From contig JANXQZ010001172.1 in NCBI GenBank assembly GCA_025353235.1, positions 1 to 5,425 of the forward strand: DNA of 5,425 nucleotides, given 5' to 3'. This document shows, piece by piece, positions 1 to 5,425 of the stretch. Source of the stretch: Bryobacterales bacterium (GTDB lineage Bacteria; Acidobacteriota; Terriglobia; Bryobacterales; Bryobacteraceae). Each line of letters starts with the position of its first letter. The stretch's first letter is position 1. Both the position numbers and the translations under genes were made by a program. Under the pieces are notes generated by a model. That model was not told the origin of the DNA. It searched no databases and saw only the letters and a list, made by a program, of their open reading frames with translations.

Positions 1-537
1 CTGGGACTTATCCTTTCCATCTACGTTCATGAGATGGGCCACGTAGTTCAGCTGCGCAAGTACGGGATCGCTGCCACCGCGCCGATGTTTATTCCGGGAT
101 TCGGAGCGCTGATCCGGCTGAAAGCGTATCCAGCCAATCCAGGACAGGATGCACGCACCGGACTAGCCGGGCCAATCTGGGGCCTTGGTGCGGCGCTGTT
201 CGCCTGGGGAGCGGGCCTGCTCACCGGCTTGCCGATCTGGTTTGCCATCGCACGCACTGGCGCGTGGATCAATCTATTCAACCTGATCCCGATTTGGCAG
301 CTTGACGGCGGCCGTGGATTCCGCGCGCTTACCCGGCAGCATCGCGGCTACGTGCTCGCCACTGCACTCGTCATGTGGGCCATCACCGAAGAATCGATGC
401 TGCTCTTCATCAGTATGGGCGCGCTGTATCGCATGTTCAGCAAAGATTATGCCGAGGAACAAGATACCCAAGTTCTACTGCAGTTCGGGGGGCTAGTTGT
501 GACGCTTTCGATTCTGTTCCTGCTCTGCGGCCAATGA
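1..537 (+). CDS. Site-2 protease family (M50) intramembrane zinc metalloprotease, 5'-truncated
   Basis: This is the C-terminal 178 residues of a membrane-embedded zinc protease of the site-2 protease (M50) family; the start lies before the window. The frame is open from base 1. HEMGH (HExxH) sits at visible residues 10-14, and the Met inside it is not the start, so an annotation beginning at base 34 would cut the active site. Further family marks are AGPIWG at 56-61 and NLIPIWQLDGG at 94-104, where the Asp of LDGG is the expected third zinc ligand. Hydrophobic segments lie around 57-75, 78-97, 117-140 and 161-177. Only about 87 residues separate HExxH from LDGG, which leaves no room for the PDZ domain found there in RseP-type enzymes. 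Such proteases cleave transmembrane segments of anti-sigma factors or other membrane proteins. The substrate here is unknown and no sigma/anti-sigma gene is visible. It converges on the next gene, 27 bases away. Confidence 0.9.
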   Translation: MGLILSIYVHEMGHVVQLRKYGIAATAPMFIPGFGALIRLKAYPANPGQDARTGLAGPIWGLGAALFAWGAGLLTGLPIWFAIARTGAWINLFNLIPIWQLDGGRGFRALTRQHRGYVLATALVMWAITEESMLLFISMGALYRMFSKDYAEEQDTQVLLQFGGLVVTLSILFLLCGQ

Positions 538-564
538 GAGATCACTCATCCACATTCAGAAGCT

Positions 565-1674
565 CTACTGCTTCCACTCCTGCTTTTCGGACACTGTCGC
601 ATGACCGCCAATCGATAGCTCGAACCGAAACTTGACGCCGCTGGAGCTATGGCGATAAACAACGCTGCCGGTGCGCAGCTGACTGGCGTCTAATCCGACA
701 GTCTTGCTGTACGGCCCGTCCTCGATTACCAGCAACCCGCTCTTAGCCGACCGGATCGCTTGAGCCTGCCGATCCCAGCGCACATTCAAATTGTCGCCGT
801 CCTTCGTGATGGAAAGTCCCAACGTGTACGGATCCCCCGGGGTGGCGCTTTGCTGTGGCCGAAGCGTCACGGCAGCCTGATATCCCAGCAGCACACCCAG
901 CACCAGAAAGATGAAGGAGAGCGGCAGCCACACCCAACTGCTCTTCGAGTCTTGCTGAGGGTTGATCTCAGGAGTCTCCCCAATCCCGTCCGGTTCCAGC
1001 TGCGGCTGCGGCTCACGCGGGGCAGGCAACTCGCCGCGAATGATGTGAATTGGCCGGTCAACACTTCCCTGCCCTCGGCTCGCAGGCGAGGGCTGGGCGT
1101 CGTCGACTCCCGCTAGCTCTTTTCGACGGAACGAAAACTCTCCCGCCGGAGGCCCTTTGGCGAACTCGCCGCCCTGGCGAAAATAGAAGCCTGCCGTGCT
1201 CACTTTTGTCGCGTACGGGCGGATCAGCAACACAACCTTGTCAGCCTCAGGGAAGAATTTCGCCATCAGATCGAGGTCATCTTGGGAGAGGCCAACGGCA
1301 TCGCGGGTGTGGCTTCGGAACATGCCGATCGGGTGGAAGCCAGCTTTAAAGCCGTGCCGAAGGCGTCCGTAAGTCTCTTCGAAAGCTTTGAGATCGGCGT
1401 CGGACAGAAGGTACGAGGGCCCCCGCTTGTACTCGATCGGAATCATCTCGTATTCGTCGATTTCGATGGTGAGGCGATCTCCTTCCGTTGCTTTGCCTAG
1501 CAGAATACCGCCTACTTCCGCGCCGCGCTTCGGCACGGCTCCAAAGCCCCGCATTACATCCTGAAGCAGGCGGTCCACTACATCGAGGCTGATGTAGATC
1601 GCCAGGGGAGCTTCCGGCGGCTCCCAAAGGTATGCGCCCGGCCTTACTTTTGAAACGTTCGTGTGAATGGCCAA
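565..1674 (-). CDS. Membrane-anchored JAB/MPN-like protein with degenerate JAMM motif
   Basis: A 369-residue protein of unknown function. Residues about 25-170 look like a JAB/MPN (JAMM) domain: E53 in AEVGGILLG, then R120-S-H122 followed by T, six residues, S130, two residues and D133. The spacing is exactly that of the JAMM consensus (E, HxH, x7, S, x2, D), but the first His is Arg, so the metal site is incomplete. A low-complexity Pro/Gln/Glu-rich linker covers about 190-243. One strongly hydrophobic helix spans about 246-269, and a beta-rich region of about 90 residues follows (280-369, containing LNVRWDR and LRTGSVVYR). The topology is probably N-in/C-out. Catalytic JAMM proteins are isopeptidases or peptidases; this one may be a binding or regulatory version. 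The start is TTG: the frame is open to a stop at 1708-1710 with no ATG or GTG upstream, and the next Met (residue 41) would cut into the domain. No Shine-Dalgarno is seen. It is divergent from rsmI. Confidence 0.8.
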   Translation of the reverse strand: MAIHTNVSKVRPGAYLWEPPEAPLAIYISLDVVDRLLQDVMRGFGAVPKRGAEVGGILLGKATEGDRLTIEIDEYEMIPIEYKRGPSYLLSDADLKAFEETYGRLRHGFKAGFHPIGMFRSHTRDAVGLSQDDLDLMAKFFPEADKVVLLIRPYATKVSTAGFYFRQGGEFAKGPPAGEFSFRRKELAGVDDAQPSPASRGQGSVDRPIHIIRGELPAPREPQPQLEPDGIGETPEINPQQDSKSSWVWLPLSFIFLVLGVLLGYQAAVTLRPQQSATPGDPYTLGLSITKDGDNLNVRWDRQAQAIRSAKSGLLVIEDGPYSKTVGLDASQLRTGSVVYRHSSSGVKFRFELSIGGHATVSEKQEWKQ

Positions 1675-1681
1675 CGCTTTT

Positions 1682-1711
1682 ATCGTAGTCTGGCTGTAGG
1701 CTGCAACTCAA
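1682..1711 (-). promoter_or_regulatory. Possible sigma-70-type promoter for the JAB/MPN-like gene
   Basis: In the 50-base divergent gap the minus strand reads TTGAGT (-35-like, 1706-1711), an 18-base spacer, then TACGAT (-10-like, 1682-1687). Each hexamer matches 4 of 6 consensus bases. Transcription would begin near 1675, almost at the TTG codon at 1674, which would give a nearly leaderless message and fit the lack of a ribosome binding site. The match is weak, and chance occurrence cannot be excluded. Confidence 0.22.
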
Positions 1712-1724
1712 CCCGTCCCTTTCC

Positions 1725-2543
1725 ATGACTGGAATACTCTATATCGTCGCCACCCCCATAGGTAACCTGGAGGACATTACGTTTCGGGCGGTGCGGGTGC
1801 TTCGCGAAGTGGATCGAATTGCCTGCGAAGACACGCGCCAGACTCGTAAACTGCTAGACCATTACGGCATTTCCAAGCCGACGGTCAGCTATCACGAACA
1901 CAATGAGCAAGCCCGTTCGGAGGACCTCGTCAGGGCACTCGAAGCAGGCGAAAACATCGCGATGGTTTCCGACGCCGGCACTCCCCTGATTGCCGACCCC
2001 GGCTTTCGCGTGGTGCGAGAAGCTCGAGAACGCGGCATCCGCGTGGTCCCAATTCCAGGACCGTCAGCGGTGATTACCGCCTTGAGCGCGGCGGGCCTTC
2101 CAACCGACTCATTCGCCTTCCTCGGTTTTCTCCCGCCAAAATCCGGGCAGCGCAGAAAAGCCCTGGAAGAGGCGAGGGCACTCGGGATGACCGTGGTTTT
2201 TTACGAAACGCCGCATCGCATCGAGGATGCGCTGGCCGACATGGCGGACGTGCTCGGAGACGCCCCGATCGTGCTTGGCCGCGAGTTGACCAAGATCCAC
2301 GAAGAGTTTCTAGCAGGCACCGCGACAGCATTGCGGACGGCGCTCGAGACGCGCCCTGCGGTGAAGGGCGAGTTCACAGTCCTCTTGGGCAAGTCCGACG
2401 CTCCCCAAGCGCAAACAACCACCATCGACGAGGAAGTTGCGTCGCTGATCCAGAGTGGCGTTCCGCGCATGGATGCCCTGAAGCAGGTGGCGCGCCGACG
2501 AGGGCTGTCAAAACGCGAGGTCTACAAGAGCGTTAGCTCATAG
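1725..2543 (+). CDS. rsmI: 16S rRNA (cytidine(1402)-2'-O)-methyltransferase RsmI
   Basis: RsmI uses S-adenosylmethionine to 2'-O-methylate C1402 of 16S rRNA in the decoding centre. It acts in the cytoplasm on the 30S subunit, alongside RsmH, which N4-methylates the same base. The 272-residue protein is full length. Signatures of the tetrapyrrole-methylase-like fold run in order: VATPIGNLEDIT (8-19), CEDTRQTRKLLDHYGI (34-49), HEHNE (57-61), SDAGTPLIADPG (82-93), PGPSA (111-115), FLGFLPPK (132-139), FYETPHRI (159-166) and LGRELTKIHEE (184-194). The C-terminal helical extension (about 234-272) is typical of the family. The ATG at 1725 leaves the usual short N-terminus before VATPIGN, but no clear Shine-Dalgarno precedes it. 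The gene stands alone: divergent from the JAB/MPN-like gene, and overlapping the M24 gene tail to tail by 6 bases (TCATAG, 2538-2543). No key motif is missing. Confidence 0.97.
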   Translation: MTGILYIVATPIGNLEDITFRAVRVLREVDRIACEDTRQTRKLLDHYGISKPTVSYHEHNEQARSEDLVRALEAGENIAMVSDAGTPLIADPGFRVVREARERGIRVVPIPGPSAVITALSAAGLPTDSFAFLGFLPPKSGQRRKALEEARALGMTVVFYETPHRIEDALADMADVLGDAPIVLGRELTKIHEEFLAGTATALRTALETRPAVKGEFTVLLGKSDAPQAQTTTIDEEVASLIQSGVPRMDALKQVARRRGLSKREVYKSVSS

Positions 2544-3710
2544 GATGGAAACCAGTTCGTTTTGCACTTCGCCGGTCACGCGGGCCTCGTTTGTATCCAC
2601 ATAGACGTTCACTTCGGAGCGGATGCCGAACTCTGGCAGGTACACTCCAGGCTCCACGGAGAAGCAGGTGCGCGGAATAATGCTGCGCTCGTCGTGGGTC
2701 TCCAAATTATCCATGTTGGCCCCAGTGCCATGCACCTCCTCGCCGATGGAATGTCCGGTTCGATGAACGAAGAACTCACCGAAGCCTCGATCCGTTATGT
2801 AGCCGCGCGCGGCATCGTCGACCTGAAAACCGCACAGAGGTTCGGCTCCTGTCATAGCGGCCTTCACCCGCGCGACGGCTTGGTCGCGAGCGCCGGCTAC
2901 CACGGCAAACACCTCCCGCACTCTCTCAGGAATATCCGATCCGCAATACCCGGTCCAGGTGATGTCGTAGTAAACGGCCCCAGGCTGATCGAGCTTCGCC
3001 CACATATCGATCAGCACCGGATCTCCCTTTCGAATGGGCGCGCTGCGCTGGACTTGCGGCTCGTAGTGCGGATCGGACATGTGCGCGTTAACGGCCACGA
3101 TCGGGCCGTGGTCAGTGAACAGGCTGGCTCGATCGAATTCAGATCGGATGAAGCGATTCACCTGCCACTCCGTGATGTCCTGACCCGCGCGCAGCGCGTC
3201 GCCAATATGCCGGAACGCAGCCGCCCGTATGCGGTCGACGCGCCGCCCTGCTTCCAGATGCGTCTCGAGCTGAGCAGCCGTCCAGCGCGCCTCGAACAAT
3301 TGGACTAAATTGGCCGAACTCACGATCTCAGGGCCCGCCTGGCGCACCAGTTCCAAAGTCCCGCCGTCCACCATCGCCACGTAGGGGATCGCGCACAGGG
3401 GGGAATACTGCATAGCGATGCGCCAGCAGCCGGCCAGCATGGTTTTTAGTCCGCCGACTTGGGTGTTCCAACCCGAGTAGATTTGCTTCTCGCCGGGCAG
3501 GGCGTCCAGCATGCCGGACTCGATTCGATGCACCAGAGCTTTGGGCTCGCCTGCGGCCGGGATTAAATAATACCAGCGTCGAGTTGGCGTGCGAACAGTG
3601 GCTAAGCCCAGAACCTTGTAGGCCAGCGGGTCGCGATTATGATGATCGAAGAAAAGCCATCCGTCCAGCTTTTCTTCGCGCAGAGCTGCTTGAATTTGGT
3701 CGATTTGCAT
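2538..3710 (-). CDS. M24-family metallopeptidase (Xaa-Pro aminopeptidase-like)
   Basis: A 390-residue, probably cytoplasmic, pita-bread-fold dinuclear metallopeptidase. Residues about 1-140 form a creatinase-like N-terminal domain and about 148-390 the catalytic domain. All five expected metal ligands are present: D235 (LIDMWAK), D249 (YYDITWTGYCG), H320 (HRTGHSIG), E353 (SVEPGVY) and E366 (GIRSEVNV). H210 and H215 in NAHMSDPHYEP, and H327, fit the accessory active-site histidines. Family members hydrolyse Xaa-Pro bonds or related substrates; the specificity here is uncertain. Trp follows DIT where many relatives have Arg. The start chosen is the ATG at 3710-3708. It shares a base with the stop of the upstream BrkB-family gene (TAATG) and is preceded by GAAGGGG. 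A longer reading to 3788 would add 26 residues lying inside the BrkB-family gene and is unlikely. The two genes are probably co-transcribed. Confidence 0.93.
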   Translation of the reverse strand: MQIDQIQAALREEKLDGWLFFDHHNRDPLAYKVLGLATVRTPTRRWYYLIPAAGEPKALVHRIESGMLDALPGEKQIYSGWNTQVGGLKTMLAGCWRIAMQYSPLCAIPYVAMVDGGTLELVRQAGPEIVSSANLVQLFEARWTAAQLETHLEAGRRVDRIRAAAFRHIGDALRAGQDITEWQVNRFIRSEFDRASLFTDHGPIVAVNAHMSDPHYEPQVQRSAPIRKGDPVLIDMWAKLDQPGAVYYDITWTGYCGSDIPERVREVFAVVAGARDQAVARVKAAMTGAEPLCGFQVDDAARGYITDRGFGEFFVHRTGHSIGEEVHGTGANMDNLETHDERSIIPRTCFSVEPGVYLPEFGIRSEVNVYVDTNEARVTGEVQNELVSIL

Positions 3711-3728
3711 TAGTGTCGAATCCCCTTC
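3708..3728 (-). promoter_or_regulatory. Ribosome binding site and TAATG stop-start overlap
   Basis: On the minus strand GAAGGGG (3722-3728) lies 11 bases before the ATG at 3710-3708. The stop TAA of the BrkB-family gene (3712-3710) shares its last A with that ATG. This arrangement fixes the start of the M24 peptidase and suggests translational coupling by terminating ribosomes. Confidence 0.6.
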
Positions 3729-4543
3729 GCGAGTTCGGTATTCACTTCGGCCCCGAGGATGATGGCCGCGCCTGAAAGATAAAACCACAGGAGCAGAACG
3801 ATCACGGCGCCCAAAGATCCGTAGGTCGCATTATATGAGTTGAAGTAGTGCAGGTACAGCCTAAACAGCAAAGAGACGCATAGCCACAGCAGCATGCCGA
3901 CGATTGCGCCTGGGATTACCCGACCCCATCCCGTCTGCCTCTTTGATGGCGCGTAACGGTACAGCAGTGCGAATGCAACGAGCAAAAACACGAGCGCGAC
4001 AGGCCATTGGGCGAGCTTCCAGGTAGCGGTAAAAAGAGTTTGAAACCCAAAATATCCGGCGATGAATTCGGCGATTCGGCTGCCCGAGAGAACCAGCACC
4101 GTGGCTATGATCAAGAATCCGGAAAGCGCAATTGTAAGCCCGAGAGCGATTAGCTTGGTTTTCCACCAGGGGCGGGTCTCCTTCACCTCGTACGCTCGAT
4201 TGAGGCCGTCGATCATGGCGGACATCCCGCTAGCCGCGGCCCAAAGCGTCGCCAGTATTCCCACGCTGAGCTTGCCCCCGCCTGCTCCCGCTTGCACTTG
4301 TTTCAACGTGTCGGTCACGAGTTGAAATGCGGAGTACGGCAGCATCTGCCGGGCGTACGAGATGAGATTGTCGTAAATTTCGGTTCCGGTGTGGGCGAGA
4401 AACCCGAGCAGGGTCGTCAGGAATAGGAGGAACGGGAAGACGGCCAGCAGGAAATAATACGAGAGTTGAGCGGAAAGGCCGAAGATGTCGTCTTCCTCGG
4501 CTTCCTTCCAGACCTGTATTGCCAGTTTGCGCCAACGAGCCAT
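3710..4543 (-). CDS. YihY/BrkB-family inner-membrane protein
   Basis: A 277-residue integral membrane protein of the YihY/virulence factor BrkB family, whose E. coli member was once mislabelled RNase BN. The biochemical role of the family is unsettled. Six hydrophobic helices are visible at about 28-50, 93-113, 131-155, 178-198, 208-232 and 243-266. Family hallmarks are the amphipathic start with FGLSAQLSYYFLLAVFPF (21-38), the LWAAASGMSAMIDGLNRAY stretch (100-118), YRYAPS (195-200) and the C-terminal YGSLGAVIVLLLWFY (241-255) plus GAEVN (264-268). Length is normal for the family. The ATG at 4543 is chosen because the protein then begins just before the conserved amphipathic helix. The frame stays open to 4672, but that adds 43 unconserved-looking residues and runs into the divergent DinB-like gene. 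No good Shine-Dalgarno precedes the ATG. The stop overlaps the start of the M24 peptidase, suggesting an operon. Confidence 0.92.
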   Translation of the reverse strand: MARWRKLAIQVWKEAEEDDIFGLSAQLSYYFLLAVFPFLLFLTTLLGFLAHTGTEIYDNLISYARQMLPYSAFQLVTDTLKQVQAGAGGGKLSVGILATLWAAASGMSAMIDGLNRAYEVKETRPWWKTKLIALGLTIALSGFLIIATVLVLSGSRIAEFIAGYFGFQTLFTATWKLAQWPVALVFLLVAFALLYRYAPSKRQTGWGRVIPGAIVGMLLWLCVSLLFRLYLHYFNSYNATYGSLGAVIVLLLWFYLSGAAIILGAEVNTELAKGIRH

Positions 4544-4563
4544 TTGGGAGGGGTTGAATTCGC

Positions 4564-4593
4564 ATGATACCGCGTGCTCAGGACTGACGTTAA
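4564..4593 (-). promoter_or_regulatory. Possible promoter for the BrkB-family/M24 operon
   Basis: In the 89-base divergent gap the minus strand has TTAACG (4588-4593, 4 of 6 matches to -35), an 18-base spacer and TATCAT (4564-4569, 5 of 6 matches to -10). Transcription would start near 4557, leaving a leader of about 14 bases. This is sequence resemblance only. No equally good candidate was seen for the + strand DinB-like gene. Confidence 0.25.
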
Positions 4594-4616
4594 AGTCGGT
4601 GGCCAAGCGACGAGTT

Positions 4617-4635
4617 GAGGGAGAATAGCAGGATG
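4617..4635 (+). promoter_or_regulatory. Ribosome binding site of the DinB-like gene
   Basis: GAGGGAG at 4617-4623 lies 9 bases before the ATG at 4633. It decides the start against an in-frame TTG at 4615, which overlaps the site itself and would put charged residues ahead of the signal peptide. Confidence 0.6.
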
Positions 4636-5148
4636 AACCATTTCTCCAGATTGACCGCCGCCGCGTTCGCATGCGCTCTCGCCCTTCACGCCGAGGGCTC
4701 CAACCCTCTTATCGCTGAATCCAAACAGAGCTACACCGCCATCAAGACCAACCTTTTAAAAGCTGCCGAGAAGGTGACGCAAGAAGGCTACGACTATAAA
4801 GCCACGCCTGACGTCCGCACCTTTGGCGCGCTCATCGCTCACATAGCCGATTCACAGACACGAAGCTGTTCTACATCCAAAGGCGAGACGAAGCAAGGGA
4901 CCGCAGGAACCAAGACCGCCAAGGCCGACTTGGTTGCCGCCCTCAAGGAATCCATTGCCGAATGCGATGCTGCTTTCGATGCCCTCACCGATGCAAACGC
5001 CATGGAAATGGTGAAGTTCCGAAACGGACAACGCTCGCGGTTGGGAGCGCTGATTGCCAACACGACGCACGATAACGAAGAGTATGGATACATTGCCGTC
5101 TACATGCGCTTGAAGGGAGTTGTGCCGCCTTCGAGCGAAGGCCGGTAG
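4633..5148 (+). CDS. Secreted DinB-family (DinB/YfiT-like) four-helix protein
   Basis: A 171-residue protein resembling the DinB/YfiT-like putative metalloenzyme family, a four-helix bundle normally binding a divalent metal through three histidines. Residues 1-20 look like a signal peptide (basic start, hydrophobic LTAAAFACALALHA, likely cleavage after Ala20), so the mature protein is probably periplasmic or exported. The bundle covers about 27-165. H70 (LIAHIADSQ) and H146 (THDNEEYGY) fit two ligands. The third position of the usual HxxxH is Glu150, so the site is altered but could still bind metal through carboxylate. The end, YMRLKGVVPPSS (157-168), is typical of acidobacterial relatives as I recall them. 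Some members of the wider fold are thiol transferases; the function here is unknown, and the name DinB does not imply DNA damage response. It is divergent from the BrkB-family gene and converges on the nitroreductase-like gene 43 bases on. Confidence 0.85.
   Translation: MNHFSRLTAAAFACALALHAEGSNPLIAESKQSYTAIKTNLLKAAEKVTQEGYDYKATPDVRTFGALIAHIADSQTRSCSTSKGETKQGTAGTKTAKADLVAALKESIAECDAAFDALTDANAMEMVKFRNGQRSRLGALIANTTHDNEEYGYIAVYMRLKGVVPPSSEGR
5127..5142. repeat. Short GC-rich inverted repeat at the end of the DinB-like gene
   Basis: The sequence GCCTTCGAGCGAAGGC is a near-palindrome. It can fold as a 6-bp stem (5127-5132 with 5137-5142) around a GAGC loop, 6 bases before the stop codon. No T-run follows on either strand, so it is not a standard intrinsic terminator. 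It may be chance within the codons for PPSSEG. Confidence 0.35.
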
Positions 5149-5191
5149 CGCAGCGGAACCCGATGGGCAGGTGCCAGTGTACGGGACGTAT

Positions 5192-5425
5192 TTAATTCTT
5201 GATGAGCCCGGGTCGCTCGAGAACTCGCTCCGCCGGACGGCGCAACGAGCGCGGCATGAGAGCCGCATAGCCGAAGCGAACCAGCAACTGCGGTCGAGCC
5301 TCTCCGAGTCCCATAGCGCTCTGAAACTGCCCCCGCAACCGGTCGACTTCAATGGGCTGATTCAGGAATGCCGACTTGATGTTCAACGAAGTCAGCATGA
5401 GGGCCATTCGCTCGTACACTTGTCC
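5192..5425 (-). CDS. Nitroreductase-family protein (Acg-like), C-terminal fragment
   Basis: Only the last 77 residues are in the window; the frame is open to the right edge and the start lies beyond it. The fragment begins GQVYERMALMLTSLNIKSAF. NQP then follows at visible residues 21-23, with RPQLLVRFGYA at about 44-54 and SLRRPAERVL at 59-68. This pattern (a helix with ER, then NQP-(I/V)EV, then a strand with VRFG, then SLRRP near the C-terminus) matches my recollection of the C-terminus of the Acg-like branch of the FMN-dependent nitroreductase superfamily. The flavin-binding N-terminal region, and therefore activity, cannot be judged. The GTG at 5417-5419 is an internal Val, not a start. 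It converges on the DinB-like gene with a 43-base gap. Confidence in the coding region is high; confidence in the subfamily is moderate. Confidence 0.78.
   Translation of the reverse strand, partial: GQVYERMALMLTSLNIKSAFLNQPIEVDRLRGQFQSAMGLGEARPQLLVRFGYAALMPRSLRRPAERVLERPGLIKN

Noticed and set aside
559..574. GAAGC/GCTTC hairpin with a 6-base loop at the junction of the site-2 protease and JAB/MPN-like genes
   Set aside because: It has only 5 bp and no adjacent T-run on either strand, and it partly overlaps the end of the minus-strand gene.
760..1349. Two overlapping + strand open frames (118 and 99 codons)
   Set aside because: They are antisense to the JAB/MPN-like gene, and their Arg/Pro/Leu-rich translations look like shadow frames.
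2562..3308. A 248-codon open frame on the + strand
   Set aside because: It lies wholly opposite the M24 peptidase, whose five metal ligands and motifs are intact. The translation has no recognisable domain, so it is an antisense shadow favoured by codon bias.
4544..4672. A 43-residue N-terminal extension of the BrkB-family protein
   Set aside because: The added residues are unlike the family and overlap the ribosome binding site and signal peptide codons of the divergent gene; the ATG at 4543 fits the family start.
5180..5200. Possible intrinsic terminator after the DinB-like gene: TACG/CGTA stem followed by TTTAATTCTT
   Set aside because: The stem is only 4 bp with a 3-base loop and the T tract is interrupted and overlaps the opposing gene's stop, so it is too weak to call.
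4852..5352. A 166-codon minus-strand open frame spanning the DinB-like gene and the intergenic gap
   Set aside because: It conflicts with the DinB-like gene, which has a signal peptide and family motifs, and with the nitroreductase-like frame. The translation shows no known pattern.
1..5425. CRISPR array, insertion sequence, tRNA, phage or defence island
   Set aside because: No direct repeat array, transposase motif, tRNA-like cloverleaf or defence-associated domain was recognised. The JAB/MPN-like gene has no ubiquitin-like, E1 or E2 neighbour here, so a ubiquitin-like conjugation system is not supported.

Overview
The window is a dense stretch of bacterial chromosome with seven protein genes, the first and last cut by the window edges. 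The protein families and the GC-leaning codon use suggest an Acidobacteriota bacterium, perhaps of the Solibacter/Bryobacter type. The taxon-suggestive features are an MPN/JAB-like membrane protein with an RSHTR signature, a secreted DinB-like protein ending in a YMRLKG..PPSS motif, and a compact site-2 protease. This placement rests on remembered family patterns and was not checked by a search.

Layout, left to right. (1) The C-terminal part of a site-2 (M50) intramembrane metalloprotease, + strand, enters from the left edge. (2) Facing it is a single-pass membrane protein with an N-terminal JAB/MPN-like domain, - strand, apparently starting at TTG. (3) Divergent from that, 50 bases away, is full-length rsmI, the 16S rRNA C1402 2'-O-methyltransferase, + strand. 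(4) An M24 (Xaa-Pro-type) metallopeptidase, - strand, overlaps the end of rsmI tail to tail by 6 bases. (5) Upstream of it is a YihY/BrkB-family six-helix membrane protein, whose stop codon shares a base with the peptidase start (TAATG). (6) Divergent from that is a secreted DinB-like four-helix protein, + strand. (7) The C-terminus of an Acg-like nitroreductase-family protein, - strand, runs off the right edge.

Strand alternates at almost every junction, so only the BrkB-peptidase pair looks like an operon. The genes do not form one obvious pathway. They mix ribosome modification (rsmI), peptide turnover (M24), membrane proteolysis (site-2 protease) and poorly understood envelope proteins. 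Intergenic spaces are 27 to 89 bases, and no stretch over 300 bases lacks a gene. I saw no tRNA, rRNA, CRISPR array, insertion sequence or phage gene.

The most unusual item is the JAB/MPN-like protein. It keeps the exact JAMM spacing, but the first metal-binding His is Arg, and the domain is tethered to the membrane with a conserved-looking domain on the far side. The DinB-like protein also has a substitution (His to Glu) at a predicted metal-ligand position. I found no convincing evidence of a multi-gene novel system here.
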